Positions 29,423 through 38,791 of a stretch of DNA of 51,288 bases are shown here, in pieces (the stretch's first letter is position 1; the number at the start of each line of letters is the position of its first letter). The stretch comes from Nitratiruptor sp. (GTDB lineage: Bacteria > Campylobacterota > Campylobacteria > Campylobacterales > Nitratiruptoraceae): NCBI GenBank assembly GCA_027036935.1, contig JALWCE010000151.1, forward strand, positions 1 through 51,288, in the 5' to 3' direction. The position numbers were made by a program, and so were the translations under genes. Below the pieces are notes generated by a model. It saw only the letters and a list, made by a program, of their open reading frames with translations, made no database searches and had not been told where the DNA came from.

Positions 29423-30898
29423 ATGGATTTTGTTTTCTTTATACTTTTCATACTTTCGTTTATCGCTTTAGTAATAGGCCTTTTCAAACCCTCCTTAGTC
29501 CTCAAAAAGCTTCCAAAAGAAACACACAATAGATCCACTGTAGTCAAGCTCTATTTGACTGCCTCTATCTTTTTCTTTTTACTTACCGGCAGCACCGCGG
29601 GGGATGGGTTTTTTTCTGTAAGCACAATGATGCTCTTTGCTCTCTTTATCATCATCGATGGATATTTTTTAAAAGATTATATAGCCACAGGCAATATAAA
29701 GAAGCAGACTTTTGAGCATACAGGTACACAAACCAAGCGACACCAAAAGCCGGAATCGCACGATACTGCAGATGTAGAAATGATTTATCAAAAACCCGAT
29801 GGAGAGATTTCTAAAAGGAGAGTAAAAGTCGAAAAAGTCAACGATGAATATATGAGGGGATTTTGTTTCTTGCGTGGTGGAGAAAGGACATTCAAGCTGG
29901 ATCGTATCTTGGAGCTCAAAGATCTCTCCACCGGTATCGTATATAAAGATCCTGAAGAGATAAAAGACTTCCTTATAGCCTTCTTTCCTTACGAAGAGAT
30001 AATTATCGATACCATCAATTATAATCATACGACATATGCAAATTATATCGATGAAGGATATTTTTACGGGAAAGTAGATGAGGATCTCATTGCAGATGTC
30101 AATCATGACTTTCACATTCTTTACGAAGGAGGAATCGAGTTTGATGCTGTAATCATTAGACTGGGAAAAGAAAAGCTTACCAATAGATACTTCCTCTTGA
30201 TAAGAAATTTGAATAAGGATGCACTCGCTGGACTGTATGTAGATAAAATCATTGAGATGTTTGATTTGGATACGGGCGAGAGCATTCCAGATCCGCAAAA
30301 ATATTTTGATGACATTTATGAAAAAGAGCTCCTAAGGCAACGAGAAAGAGAGCGTAAGCGGATACAAAAAGAAAATATAGAAAAGTTCATAGACGAATAT
30401 AGTGATCTTTTGAAAGCTTTAGTCTATATTGCAAAATGTGATGGCACACTCAATGCAAAGGAAAAAAGTATCTTGATTGAAACTTTAGAAAACTTTGATA
30501 GCAGCATTCAAGATCCTGCCAAAATTATAGACAAAATAGTCAAAAATCACCTCTATTTTACTAGCTACAATTCGTTTGCATACAATATGAAAAAAATAAT
30601 CGATAAATATCCCGAAATAGATTTTTTAGATTACGCTGAAAAGATCATATCCACACAGAAAAAGATACACACTGACGAGCAAAAAATACTTGATTACCTC
30701 ACAAAAGCATACAATCGAGAATATAGCCTCAATTATGAAAAAGAATTCAAAGCCAATCATGGCGTGAAATGTCCACACTGCCATTCGAAGCACACTATCA
30801 AGAAAGGAAAAAGAAAATACAGAGACCACGTCAACCAACGGTATGAATGTCAAGAATGTGGGAAAATATTTTCGATTAAGCAAGAGAAAGAAGATTGA
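29423..30898 (+). CDS. Membrane protein with WYL-like repeats, TerB-like domain and zinc ribbon
   Basis: 491 aa, module 3 cargo. Three N-terminal membrane spans (residues about 1-20, 46-58, 66-85) are followed by two related beta segments (VEMIYQKPDGEISKRRVKVEK...RTFKLDRILELKDLSTG, and NRYFLLIRNLNKDALAGLYVDKIIEMFDLDTG). Both resemble WYL ligand-sensing domains. Then come a TerB-like helical domain (LLKALVYIAKCDGTLNAKEKSIL, residues about 325-440) and a C-terminal zinc ribbon (CPHCHSKHTIKKGKRKYRD...CQECGKIFS). I know no characterised protein with this order. It follows the repressor by 16 bases. Domain calls are by eye. Confidence 0.6.
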   Translation: MDFVFFILFILSFIALVIGLFKPSLVLKKLPKETHNRSTVVKLYLTASIFFFLLTGSTAGDGFFSVSTMMLFALFIIIDGYFLKDYIATGNIKKQTFEHTGTQTKRHQKPESHDTADVEMIYQKPDGEISKRRVKVEKVNDEYMRGFCFLRGGERTFKLDRILELKDLSTGIVYKDPEEIKDFLIAFFPYEEIIIDTINYNHTTYANYIDEGYFYGKVDEDLIADVNHDFHILYEGGIEFDAVIIRLGKEKLTNRYFLLIRNLNKDALAGLYVDKIIEMFDLDTGESIPDPQKYFDDIYEKELLRQRERERKRIQKENIEKFIDEYSDLLKALVYIAKCDGTLNAKEKSILIETLENFDSSIQDPAKIIDKIVKNHLYFTSYNSFAYNMKKIIDKYPEIDFLDYAEKIISTQKKIHTDEQKILDYLTKAYNREYSLNYEKEFKANHGVKCPHCHSKHTIKKGKRKYRDHVNQRYECQECGKIFSIKQEKED

Positions 30899-30927
30899 TG
30901 AGCAGACTATAATTATAAAGGATATTG

Positions 30928-31425
30928 ATGTTAACACAAGATGAGTTTTTTCTCATTATCCGCGAACAAAAATACATTCTAGATACTATTACTTTAGGCG
31001 GGTTTATGAAAAATAATTTCGAGTTACACTTTGTCGACGAGAGTTACGATTTCTATAACCTCACATTAGATATACTAAAAAGTGGATCAATCGAAATAAA
31101 GCACACTATCCAAAAACGGGCAAAAACTGCTATTCCAATTTTACGGTTAGACGTAAACGCATACCATACTAACCCGCTCCTAGAAGAAGATCTGATAAAT
31201 TTTCCTATAGATGAGAAGCTTTTAAACTTAATGAAAAGATACAATGGTTACAATTTTAAAAAGGAAACACATCTACATTGCTATATCGAAAATTTTAATG
31301 ATAAGTGGGCCTTTCCTCCTGAAGAATTTGGCTTAATATGCAATAATGAATTTCATGAGAACATTAAAAATTTTTGCACAAAATTTAATATCGAAGCCAC
31401 TATTAGAAACGAGGGCTTGTTTTGA
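30928..31425 (+). CDS. DUF6978-like protein, first gene of an AT-rich pair
   Basis: 165 aa from ATG 30928 with AAAGGA upstream. It reads as a compact alpha/beta protein (FELHFVDESYDFYNLTLDIL, IPILRLDVNAYHTNPLLEEDL, THLHCYIENF), which I associate with DUF6978; this is a moderate call. Its end overlaps the next gene (TTGA). The pair is clearly more AT-rich than the surrounding phage genes, which points to transfer from elsewhere. Confidence 0.5.
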   Translation: MLTQDEFFLIIREQKYILDTITLGGFMKNNFELHFVDESYDFYNLTLDILKSGSIEIKHTIQKRAKTAIPILRLDVNAYHTNPLLEEDLINFPIDEKLLNLMKRYNGYNFKKETHLHCYIENFNDKWAFPPEEFGLICNNEFHENIKNFCTKFNIEATIRNEGLF

Positions 31426-32192
31426 AGACCATACAGCAATTAATTGATACCTATTTACATTATCTCCATGCTAACTTTGATATAGAAAAAGTAGAAAAAA
31501 ATATTTATAAGATAGTAACCCCTTTTTTAGACAGAAGAAATGATAATATAATCTTATATGCAATTCTCAAAAACGAAGGCAAAATAACTCTTACTGACGA
31601 TTCGTATACTCTTGATGATTTACAGCTAAGTGGTATTAACTTCACAAAAAAACGAGAAGAAGAACTTAACAAAATTTTGCTCTCTTATGGAATATTTAGA
31701 AAAAACAACGAACTATTTATAACTACAGATCACAATAGCTTTGCCCAGAAAAAACATAATTTTATACAAGCCTTAATCAGCATAAATGATATGTATTTAC
31801 TCTCAAATGAAAAAATTCAATCATTTTTCTTAGAGGATATACAAAAGTTTTTTGATGAAAAGAGTTTGATATATAGTGAAAACATTTCACTTACAGGAAA
31901 ATCAAAAATAATTCACAAATTTGATTTTTTAATCCCCAAACAAGTGACAAAGTATAAAAAAGAGGCTCTTATCAAAGCCGTTAATTCTCCAAAAACTGAA
32001 AATATGAAGGCAATTCTTTTCTCGTTTCAGGATATTGCTAATACCGGCAGAACAGATAAAGGATTCGTAATATTAAATGACAGCAAAAAAATTAGCGACA
32101 AGATTTATGAAGCATGTGAAAATTATAATATAGTTCCATTGCTATGGAGCCAGATAGAAAAAGATTATGAAAAACTTGGAATAGCAGCTTAA
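31422..32192 (+). CDS. DUF1828/DUF1829-like protein, second gene of the pair
   Basis: 256 aa from TTG 31422 with GAGGG upstream. Residues about 30-115 follow the DUF1828 pattern (ILYAILKNEGKITLTDDSYTLDDLQLSGI, then KREEELNKILLSYGI), and residues about 150-250 the DUF1829 pattern. Such pairs occur in phages and mobile islands; their function is unknown, and a toxin-antitoxin or defence role is a guess. The stop overlaps the convergent integrase by four bases. Confidence 0.65.
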   Translation: MKTIQQLIDTYLHYLHANFDIEKVEKNIYKIVTPFLDRRNDNIILYAILKNEGKITLTDDSYTLDDLQLSGINFTKKREEELNKILLSYGIFRKNNELFITTDHNSFAQKKHNFIQALISINDMYLLSNEKIQSFFLEDIQKFFDEKSLIYSENISLTGKSKIIHKFDFLIPKQVTKYKKEALIKAVNSPKTENMKAILFSFQDIANTGRTDKGFVILNDSKKISDKIYEACENYNIVPLLWSQIEKDYEKLGIAA

Positions 32193-33415
32193 ACCCTACT
32201 CCCTCCTAAAAACTCCTCCCACCACTCAAGAAGTCGTCTCCGCTCCTCAAAAAAATCACTCCTCATGTATGCCCTTGTGACTTTACTGCCGATTGCGTGT
32301 GCCAATTGCGATTCTATGACTTCTACACTAAATCCATGCTCTTTTTGATGCTCATAACATATGGTTGAAAAGCTCGATCGCCAGCCGTGAGCATTGTGGT
32401 TCGTTATTTCCAGCCTTTTATGGGCCAGATTGAGAGTATTTTCACTAAGATGCTTGCCTATATTCATAGGCGCTGGAAATAGATATTTTGAGCCTTTGTT
32501 GATCTCTTTGGCTTCATTGATAATGTTTTTCAAAGTGTCTGTAAGCGGGAGCCTGAACTCTCTTTTCGTTTTCATCTCGCTTGCAGGGAAGATAATTTTA
32601 TCTTCTTCAATCCATTCTACCTGCAATTTTTGAACATTGCCAGGGCGCAATGCTGTAAGAGCTAAAAATTTTAAAGCAAGCTTGGTGATCTCATAGCCAG
32701 GATAATTATCTAATAGCTTATAAATTTTTCGGATCTCTTTTTCGTTTGTTACGGCCTTAAGATTTCTTTTCTCCGATTTAGGGACGATAGTAGCAAGGTC
32801 AATCATTTCGGGAACATTTTTATCTGTATAATCATTATGTAGAGCGAATTTGAATATCTGCCTCAAAAGGATATGAACTCTTTTTGCAGTCTCACTTTTG
32901 TCTGTATTTTTGGTAGAAGGTGTTTTAACATTTTTGACATCTTTGATTACTTCTATCACGTCTCTTTTAGTGATTGTTCGGATATCTTTTTCGCCCAATT
33001 TTGGTAAAACATAATTTCTGACTCGCACTTTTTGTCTCTCCAAGTGTGTAGATGATAATTCGTGAGACTTTAATGCAAAAAATTCATCCGCTATGTTTTT
33101 TAGAAGATATTTATCGTCTTGCTGAGATTTTTTTGACTTACCTCTTTTTTCCATAACTGGATCTATGTTTTTACGTATAAGCGTTTTGATTTTTTTGAGT
33201 TCCTCTCTTGCTTCGGCTAATGTAACGTCCGGATATTTTCCTATTGTGTAGATCTTCTCTTTGCCACCAAATCTATATTTGATACGGAATGTTTTTGTCC
33301 CATTTGGCTTGATCTCCAAATACAATCCGTCTCCGTCAAAAAGTTTGTAAAGCTTCTCTTTTGGCTTTGCCTTTTTGATTTTACTATCTGTCAAAGGAGG
33401 CACTACTCTGGGCAT
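32189..33415 (-). CDS. int: Tyrosine integrase, P4 type
   Basis: 408 aa. The N-terminal DUF4102/arm-binding domain (LYKLFDGDGLYLEIKPNGTKTFRIKYRFGGKEK, TIGKYPDVTLAEARE) precedes the catalytic domain with R257 (TALRPGN), H343-R346 (HGWRSS), H373 (LAHAIG) and nucleophile Y383 (TRAYMRS). P4-type integrases commonly use tRNA or tmRNA genes, and here the gene starts about 190 bases from the tmRNA 3' end. It should catalyse integration and excision of prophage B. Confidence 0.92.
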   Translation of the reverse strand: MPRVVPPLTDSKIKKAKPKEKLYKLFDGDGLYLEIKPNGTKTFRIKYRFGGKEKIYTIGKYPDVTLAEAREELKKIKTLIRKNIDPVMEKRGKSKKSQQDDKYLLKNIADEFFALKSHELSSTHLERQKVRVRNYVLPKLGEKDIRTITKRDVIEVIKDVKNVKTPSTKNTDKSETAKRVHILLRQIFKFALHNDYTDKNVPEMIDLATIVPKSEKRNLKAVTNEKEIRKIYKLLDNYPGYEITKLALKFLALTALRPGNVQKLQVEWIEEDKIIFPASEMKTKREFRLPLTDTLKNIINEAKEINKGSKYLFPAPMNIGKHLSENTLNLAHKRLEITNHNAHGWRSSFSTICYEHQKEHGFSVEVIESQLAHAIGSKVTRAYMRSDFFEERRRLLEWWEEFLGGSRV

Positions 33416-33601
33416 TATCGTCCTTTTTAGGGGTATGGATATGCAAAAATAAAATCACTATTCTTATTATACCCCTAAAAATACCCCTATAGGTTTTTAA
33501 AACAACTGAAATCATCTTAAAGTTAATTTGTGTGAAACTCTGTAATATAGTGGTTTTTAGGAGGATTTAAAGAGATTTCTGAAATCATTCTGAAGTTTCA
33601 C
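33416..33601. promoter_or_regulatory. Integrase promoter and attachment-arm region
   Basis: No gene. It contains ATACCCCTA-type sites (33469, 33481, and inverted at 33428) and two imperfect 19-bp direct repeats beginning CTGAAATCAT (33506 and 33579, 16/19 identical). There is also an inverted pair GTGAAACT/AGTTTCAC (33532-33539 with 33594-33601). These are likely integrase and excisionase arm sites next to the crossover. Confidence 0.5.
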
Positions 33602-33630
33602 TGGTGGAGGTGTGGGGAATCGAACCCCAG
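33602..33630. other. Likely attachment site (attR side) in the tmRNA 3' end
   Basis: The T-arm/acceptor part of ssrA directly borders the prophage and integrase. A second copy of this end sequence is expected at the far end of prophage B, outside the window, so the exact core cannot be fixed here. Confidence 0.5.
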
Positions 33631-33974
33631 TCCGAAAACAACCCGCCATAGGCCTCTACGTGCGTAGTAGCGCTGATCAATCTCGATCACAGCGGGCTCA
33701 GCGCCCAAAGCCTGCTGCAATCCAGCCCGAAAGTGTCGATGCCAGGCTGGGTGACCTGACATCCAAGCCCTCTAGAGGATGACCCCGCAAAACCTAGAGC
33801 CAGAGGGCAGGCTCTAGTGCGAGGGACCCAATGTGGTTAACTTACGCAGCTACTGCGTAAGCGGGTCGGTATTGTGTATTGTTTACGTCTATTTTTTTGA
33901 GGAGTTTTTACGGCGTTCCTCAAGCCGGCACGCAACCTATGACGGACTGCTCCCGTCGAAGCCATGTCACCCCC
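33602..33974 (-). ncRNA. ssrA: tmRNA
   Basis: Read on the minus strand it starts GGGGGTGACATGG, pairs its first seven bases with CACCTCC before the 3' ACCA, and has the T-arm GGTTCGATTCCCC. The tag frame after ATAGAC reads VNNTQYRPAYAVAA and stop, giving tag AVNNTQYRPAYAVAA if the resume codon is GTA. It rescues stalled ribosomes. The length of about 373 nt is usual, and CCA is encoded. Prophage B ends at its 3' end; an intact T-arm and acceptor remain. Confidence 0.95.
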
Positions 33975-33997
33975 ATATTTGGGGCAACCAGCCAATA

Positions 33998-34738
33998 TCA
34001 GGAGTTTATCTGTTCCTTAATATTCCCTGAAATTTCAGCAATTCTAGCAATTTTTTGAGACCTTGTCAAGTCTTCATCCAAAAGTATCTTGATAAAAGCG
34101 CTTCCCACGATTACGCCATCGACTTTTTTGGCCTTTTCTTTAGCTGTTTTTTCATCCACGCCAAAACCAAGAAAGATTGGCGTATCGGTCACTTGGCGTA
34201 TCTGCTCAATGATATGATCGAGCTTTTCATACTTACTGGCTCCCGTGATACCGGCGTAGGCGACAAGATAGATGAACTTCTTGGAGTCTTTAAGAATTTT
34301 GGAGATGCGCTTAGGCGTATCGGTAGGCGCTACAAAATCAATAAGGGCCAATCCTTGCTCGTCAAAAAGGGGCTTATACGCCAACGCCTCTTCATAAGGA
34401 AGATCTGGGATGATAAAGCCGCTTACTCCAAGCTCTTTGGCCTCTTGGATGGAGCGCTGCATGCCTCGATGGTAAAAGGGATTAAAATACCCCATCCATA
34501 GCGTATCGATCTGGGAAGCTACCGCTTTGGTAATAGCCAAAGTATCGGCAAACTTGAAGCCCTTTTGCAAAGCCCGTACATTTGCCTCTTCTATTACGGG
34601 TCCGTCAGCTACTGGATCGCTAAAGGGGATGCCAAGCTCTATGCTATCTACTCCCTTTTCTCTCATTGCCAATACTAAATCGATGGTAAACTCTTTATCG
34701 GGATAGGCGCTAGTAATATACCCTACAAGTCTCTTCAC
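33998..34738 (-). CDS. trpA: Tryptophan synthase alpha chain
   Basis: 246 aa from GTG 34738 (VKRLVGYITSAYP) with AAAGGGG upstream; the longer track ORF runs into the panB promoter region. The catalytic Glu in SIELGIPFSDPVADGP and the phosphate-loop residues (LGFGVDEKTAKE, GVIVGSAFIK) are present. The enzyme splits indole-3-glycerol phosphate to indole and triose phosphate for the beta chain. No other trp gene is adjacent, so it stands alone between ssrA and panB. Confidence 0.92.
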   Translation of the reverse strand: MKRLVGYITSAYPDKEFTIDLVLAMREKGVDSIELGIPFSDPVADGPVIEEANVRALQKGFKFADTLAITKAVASQIDTLWMGYFNPFYHRGMQRSIQEAKELGVSGFIIPDLPYEEALAYKPLFDEQGLALIDFVAPTDTPKRISKILKDSKKFIYLVAYAGITGASKYEKLDHIIEQIRQVTDTPIFLGFGVDEKTAKEKAKKVDGVIVGSAFIKILLDEDLTRSQKIARIAEISGNIKEQINS

Positions 34739-34802
34739 GATACCCCTTTTTGATTGTAATTGTACCCTTTTTTTGATAAAATGAACGTAATTTGGAGGAG
34801 TG

Positions 34803-35579
34803 ATGAAAAAAGAGACGGTACGCACAATCAAAGCGCGCAAAGGCAAAGAGAAGCTTGTGATGATCACGGCGTACGATGCTTTGTTTGCCAAACTTTTCGC
34901 CCCTTTTGTGGACATGTTGCTCGTAGGCGATAGCCTTAATATGAGTTTTGCAGGACGAAAGGATACGCTCAGCGCTACAATGGATCAGATGCTCTACCAC
35001 ACAAAAGCGGTCTGTGCCGGAGCACCCCAAAGTTTTGTAATCTTTGATATGCCCTACGGCAGCTATACCGATCCAACTACAGCGCTACAAAACGCCATAC
35101 GGGTCTATCAAGAGAGCGATGCCGATGCAATCAAACTCGAAGGAGGAGAGGAAAAAGCTCCTATAGTAAAGCATCTGGTACAAAATGGCGTGGCAGTTAT
35201 GGGCCATATAGGGCTCCTTCCTCAGCATGTGCGAGGTGAAGGAGGCTACAAAGTAGTGCATGATCAAAACAGACTCTTACGCGATGCTCAAGCCCTTGAA
35301 GAGGCCGGAGTTTTTGCTTTGATCCTTGAGGGGGTCAAAGCCACATTGGCCAAAGATATCACTGACTCTGTATCCATTCCTGTCATCGGTATAGGAGCTG
35401 GAACTGATGTGGATGGACAGGTACTCGTATGGAGCGATATGCTTGGACTCTTTGAGGAGTTCAAGCCAAAATTCGTCAAAAAATACTGCGAGGGGGCGCG
35501 TTTGGTCAAAGAGGCAGTACAACGCTATGCCGACGAGGTAAAAAGCGCTCAATTTCCCGACAAGGATCATAGCTACTGA
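34803..35579 (+). CDS. panB: 3-methyl-2-oxobutanoate hydroxymethyltransferase
   Basis: 258 aa from ATG 34803; GGAGGAG is just upstream, and the track start is a GTG one codon earlier. Signature regions [30 protein letters not shown], and [10 protein letters not shown] are intact, including the Asp and Glu residues that hold the metal and act on the ketoacid. It makes ketopantoate for pantothenate and CoA. The stop overlaps the ruvB start (TGATG), and it is divergent from trpA. Confidence 0.95.
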   Translation: MKKETVRTIKARKGKEKLVMITAYDALFAKLFAPFVDMLLVGDSLNMSFAGRKDTLSATMDQMLYHTKAVCAGAPQSFVIFDMPYGSYTDPTTALQNAIRVYQESDADAIKLEGGEEKAPIVKHLVQNGVAVMGHIGLLPQHVRGEGGYKVVHDQNRLLRDAQALEEAGVFALILEGVKATLAKDITDSVSIPVIGIGAGTDVDGQVLVWSDMLGLFEEFKPKFVKKYCEGARLVKEAVQRYADEVKSAQFPDKDHSY

Positions 35580-36586
35580 TGCAAAGGATCGTCGAGATAG
35601 AGAGATTTAGCGAGGAGCAAAATTTTGAGAGTTCACTCCGCCCTACCCGGTGGAGTGAGTATATAGGTCAAGAGAAGATCAAAAACAACCTCAAAATCTT
35701 TATCGAAGCCTCCAAAAAGCGGGGTGAACCTCTCGATCACGTGCTTTTTTTCGGTCCTCCTGGGCTTGGTAAGACAACTTTGGCCAATATCATCGCCGCT
35801 CAAATGCAAAGCTCCATCAAAACAACAGCCGCACCGATGATAGAAAAGAGTGGCGATCTTGCCGCAATCCTTACCAATCTTGAGGAGGGTGATATCCTCT
35901 TTATCGATGAGATCCATAGGCTCTCTCCCGCCATTGAGGAGATTTTGTATCCGGCGATGGAGGATTACAGACTTGATATCATCATAGGCAGCGGTCCGGC
36001 GGCCCAGACCATCAAGATTGATTTGCCCCGCTTCACTCTCATAGGAGCCACCACAAGAGCAGGAATGCTCAGCTCCCCTCTAAGGGAGCGCTTTGGGATG
36101 CATTTTCGTTTACAATTTTATTCGCCCCAAGAGCTAGCCAAAATCGTCTCCAACGGCGCTGTAAAACTTGGCAAAAATATCGAGCAAGAAGCAGCTTTTG
36201 AGATTGCAAGACGCAGTCGGGGGACTCCTAGGATCGCTCTAAGGCTGCTCAAACGGGTGCGAGATTTTGCCGACGTGGCGGAAGAGGAAGCTATCACCCT
36301 TGAGCGAACCAAGGAGGCTTTGGAAGCTTTGGGAGTTAATGAACAAGGTTTTGACGAGCTGGATTTGAAACTTTTACAGCTTTTAGCCGAAGCTAAAGGC
36401 AGACCCTTGGGTCTTGGAACCATTGCGGCTGCACTCAGTGAAGACGAGGGGACGATAGAGGATGTGATCGAACCCTTTTTGCTGGCCAACGGCTATATTG
36501 AACGTACAGCCAGAGGTCGGCTCGCCACACCTAAAACTTATAAGCTGTTGCGTCTTTCTCCAAAAATCCAAAGTACACTATTTTGA
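35579..36586 (+). CDS. ruvB: Holliday junction helicase subunit RuvB
   Basis: 335 aa. RuvB hallmarks are clear: [19 protein letters not shown], Walker [10 protein letters not shown], Walker [10 protein letters not shown], sensor [21 protein letters not shown], and the C-terminal winged helix ending [15 protein letters not shown]. It drives branch migration with RuvA. It is coupled to panB upstream and a permease downstream by TGATG overlaps. Confidence 0.97.
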   Translation: MQRIVEIERFSEEQNFESSLRPTRWSEYIGQEKIKNNLKIFIEASKKRGEPLDHVLFFGPPGLGKTTLANIIAAQMQSSIKTTAAPMIEKSGDLAAILTNLEEGDILFIDEIHRLSPAIEEILYPAMEDYRLDIIIGSGPAAQTIKIDLPRFTLIGATTRAGMLSSPLRERFGMHFRLQFYSPQELAKIVSNGAVKLGKNIEQEAAFEIARRSRGTPRIALRLLKRVRDFADVAEEEAITLERTKEALEALGVNEQGFDELDLKLLQLLAEAKGRPLGLGTIAAALSEDEGTIEDVIEPFLLANGYIERTARGRLATPKTYKLLRLSPKIQSTLF

Positions 36587-37623
36587 TGAAACCAATTCAC
36601 TTTTTGGGTATCCTCTTTTTAGTCGTCGGCTACTTCGCTTTTCGAGTATTCTACCCATTTTTGGGGACGATGACTATCGCTATTTTGTTGGCTCTTGCCA
36701 CCTACAAATTCCATCAGTACTTTTTGGCCAAACTTCCAGGTCGTATCCTTCCATCCTTTGCCAGCACGCTGGTCCTTGGTGTAATATTTTTCGCACCTTT
36801 GGTCTATATTATTACCAACGCCGCCACATTTGTTACCCATATCGATTTTAGTATATTGCACCAAACCATAGCTAATTTTAAAAACTGGGTAGAAGAGACG
36901 ATCAAGCAGTATCATCTGCTCTCCTCCAATATCGAAGAGTACACCGCCGACTTCGACATCAACGCAATAATCAACTGGATACTCCAAATGGCCACTTATA
37001 TTGGTAAGAAGAGCGCCAACTTTTTAAAAGATATTATCCTTATTCTTATCTTTTACTTTTTCTCCACCCTCTATGGTAAGGATGTGCTTCTTTACTTGCA
37101 AAATATCATCCCTTTTAAAAAAGAGGATAGCCTCATACTCTTTGAAAATCTAGCCGGAGTGCTTGGGGTCGTTTTTAACTCCATTATCGCTACGGCAATT
37201 TTTGAGGGTATTTTATTTGGCATCATAGCCCAGATTTATGGATACAATGGTTTGATGTTTGGCATACTTTACGGCTTTGCCTCACTTGTCCCGGTAGTAG
37301 GGGGCGTATTGATGTGGCTGCCTTTGAGCATTGATCGCTATTTCCACGGAGATACGACAGGCGCTATTGTTATCGCTTTGTACTCCATCCTTGTCATCTC
37401 CATAATCGCCGATACTTTTATAAAACCTATTATCATCCATTATATCGACCGGTTGATGCTCAAAGATACCCACATCCAAGTCAATGAGCTGCTGATCTTC
37501 TTCTCTATTGTAGCGGGACTCTCAAGTTATGGTTTTTGGGGTATGATCATAGGACCAGCAGTGATCACACTGCTGATCAGTATCCTCAACATCTATCCCA
37601 AACTCGCCCGTCACGCTACGTGA
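36586..37623 (+). CDS. AI-2E family transporter-like permease
   Basis: 345 aa from ATG 36586, overlapping the ruvB stop. It has several membrane spans (about eight), with the family features FLKDIILILIFYFFSTLYG and the C-terminal LMFGILYGFASLVPVVGGVLMWLP, plus MIIGPAVITLLISIL. AI-2E family members transport diverse small solutes or Na+/H+; the substrate here is unknown. Its 3' end overlaps the convergent GspS-like gene by eight bases. Confidence 0.85.
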   Translation: MKPIHFLGILFLVVGYFAFRVFYPFLGTMTIAILLALATYKFHQYFLAKLPGRILPSFASTLVLGVIFFAPLVYIITNAATFVTHIDFSILHQTIANFKNWVEETIKQYHLLSSNIEEYTADFDINAIINWILQMATYIGKKSANFLKDIILILIFYFFSTLYGKDVLLYLQNIIPFKKEDSLILFENLAGVLGVVFNSIIATAIFEGILFGIIAQIYGYNGLMFGILYGFASLVPVVGGVLMWLPLSIDRYFHGDTTGAIVIALYSILVISIIADTFIKPIIIHYIDRLMLKDTHIQVNELLIFFSIVAGLSSYGFWGMIIGPAVITLLISILNIYPKLARHAT

Positions 37624-38791
37624 TAATATGGCCTACAAATTTGCTCATATTGTCTATGATTTTGCCGCCTCTTCGATATCCCAAGCCACAAGACTCATAA
37701 GCAAAAAAGAGTCCGGCTTGGTAGTGTCTACCCTCTTCGTCTTTAGGCAGTTCTACAAACTCTTGATATACCGCTCCAAAGGATCCATACTCTCCATCCT
37801 TTTGGGCTAAAATCTCTCCATTTGGTCCATAAATGGCAATATTCTCCCCTTCTCGACCAAAAAAATGCTTTTTGACGTAGGGTTTGTCTTTGAGTGGCTC
37901 GAAAGAGGTCTCTAACAAAAGAGGATGGTTTGGAAATAGATCCCACAAAATCTTGAGCATCCCTTTACTTTGAAACATCAAGGTATAAGCCGGATTGAGA
38001 ATAATAGCTCGTTGATTTTTGATAATTTCGGTGAGCAAGAGTGCAAGTTCTGGTTCATCGATAGCGATATTCTCCCAAGGGATGAGCTTAAACCAAAACT
38101 CAAAAGGGATATCCTCACAAAATATCCCCTCCTCGCTAAACCCTACCTCATCCACATAACAAAAATGGGTATCAAAACCTGCCTCAGAAGCGATAACTTC
38201 TAAAAGTCTTGTGGTATTTTCATCCTCTACGCTCCCTTTAATAGAGCTAAAAAGTATTTTCCACCCCTCGTACCACTCCTCAAAATTGGAGGGATCCTCC
38301 TCTAGTGTCACAAGGCGGCGAAAATTTTCACGGATTGCCTCGTAGACGCTATTAAATTGACGCTCTTCATCAAGGTTGTTATATTTAAGAATCGCCCACT
38401 GCACGATCGCCGTCTCAAAAAGGGCTGTGGGCGTATCGGCGTTAAATTCCAAAAGCTTAATAGGCTTGCCATCAATTCCGCCGGCCAGATCAAAACGGCT
38501 GTAAATATGCCAATGTACATCATTCTCCCAGCTGAGTTTCACTGCATCCACAAGATTAAAAGGGATACCTATGTCATGGAAGAGATTGTTTTGTATCACA
38601 TACTCTCCAGCTTCTACAAACATCTCATACAGCTCATTACCAGCCTCGTAATAGGCTTTGGCTTCTTCTTCATGTACTTCTACTAATTCATCAGCCACAT
38701 AATCGGTCCCATCACTATCTGTATGCCATTCAAATCCTATACTCTCCAAATACTCCTTTGGTAGAGGTTTGACCTTACGAAGTTTTACCAT
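37616..38791 (-). CDS. Glutathionylspermidine synthase-like ATP-grasp enzyme
   Basis: 391 aa. It resembles the synthetase domain of glutathionylspermidine synthase: RFDLAGGIDGKPIKLLEFNADTPT, then LIPWENIA, QRAIILNPAYTLMFQSKGMLKILW, and FFGREGENIAIYG with the ATP-grasp Lys/Glu residues. There is no amidase domain, as in many bacteria, where the real substrate is unknown. Translation starts within the 3' end of the small membrane gene, and with the lipoprotein they form a cluster often seen together. Confidence 0.85.
   Translation of the reverse strand: MVKLRKVKPLPKEYLESIGFEWHTDSDGTDYVADELVEVHEEEAKAYYEAGNELYEMFVEAGEYVIQNNLFHDIGIPFNLVDAVKLSWENDVHWHIYSRFDLAGGIDGKPIKLLEFNADTPTALFETAIVQWAILKYNNLDEERQFNSVYEAIRENFRRLVTLEEDPSNFEEWYEGWKILFSSIKGSVEDENTTRLLEVIASEAGFDTHFCYVDEVGFSEEGIFCEDIPFEFWFKLIPWENIAIDEPELALLLTEIIKNQRAIILNPAYTLMFQSKGMLKILWDLFPNHPLLLETSFEPLKDKPYVKKHFFGREGENIAIYGPNGEILAQKDGEYGSFGAVYQEFVELPKDEEGRHYQAGLFFAYESCGLGYRRGGKIIDNMSKFVGHIIT

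Larger units (their letters stand above)
21374..33601. mobile_element. Prophage B, integrated at the tmRNA gene and interrupted by prophage A
   Basis: Temperate phage genes (RecT, exonuclease, lysozyme, CII-like and AlpA-like regulators, repressors, tyrosine integrase) end at the 3' end of ssrA. The integrase gene lies next to ssrA, as usual for tRNA/tmRNA integration. The left part continues beyond prophage A, outside the window, because the interrupted yopX-like gene must have its other half there. Packaging and tail genes of this phage are not visible. Confidence 0.8.

Noticed and set aside
33833-34030. Plus-strand ORF antisense to tmRNA
   Set aside because: It lies in the ssrA gene on the other strand with no ribosome site; a shadow of the RNA gene.
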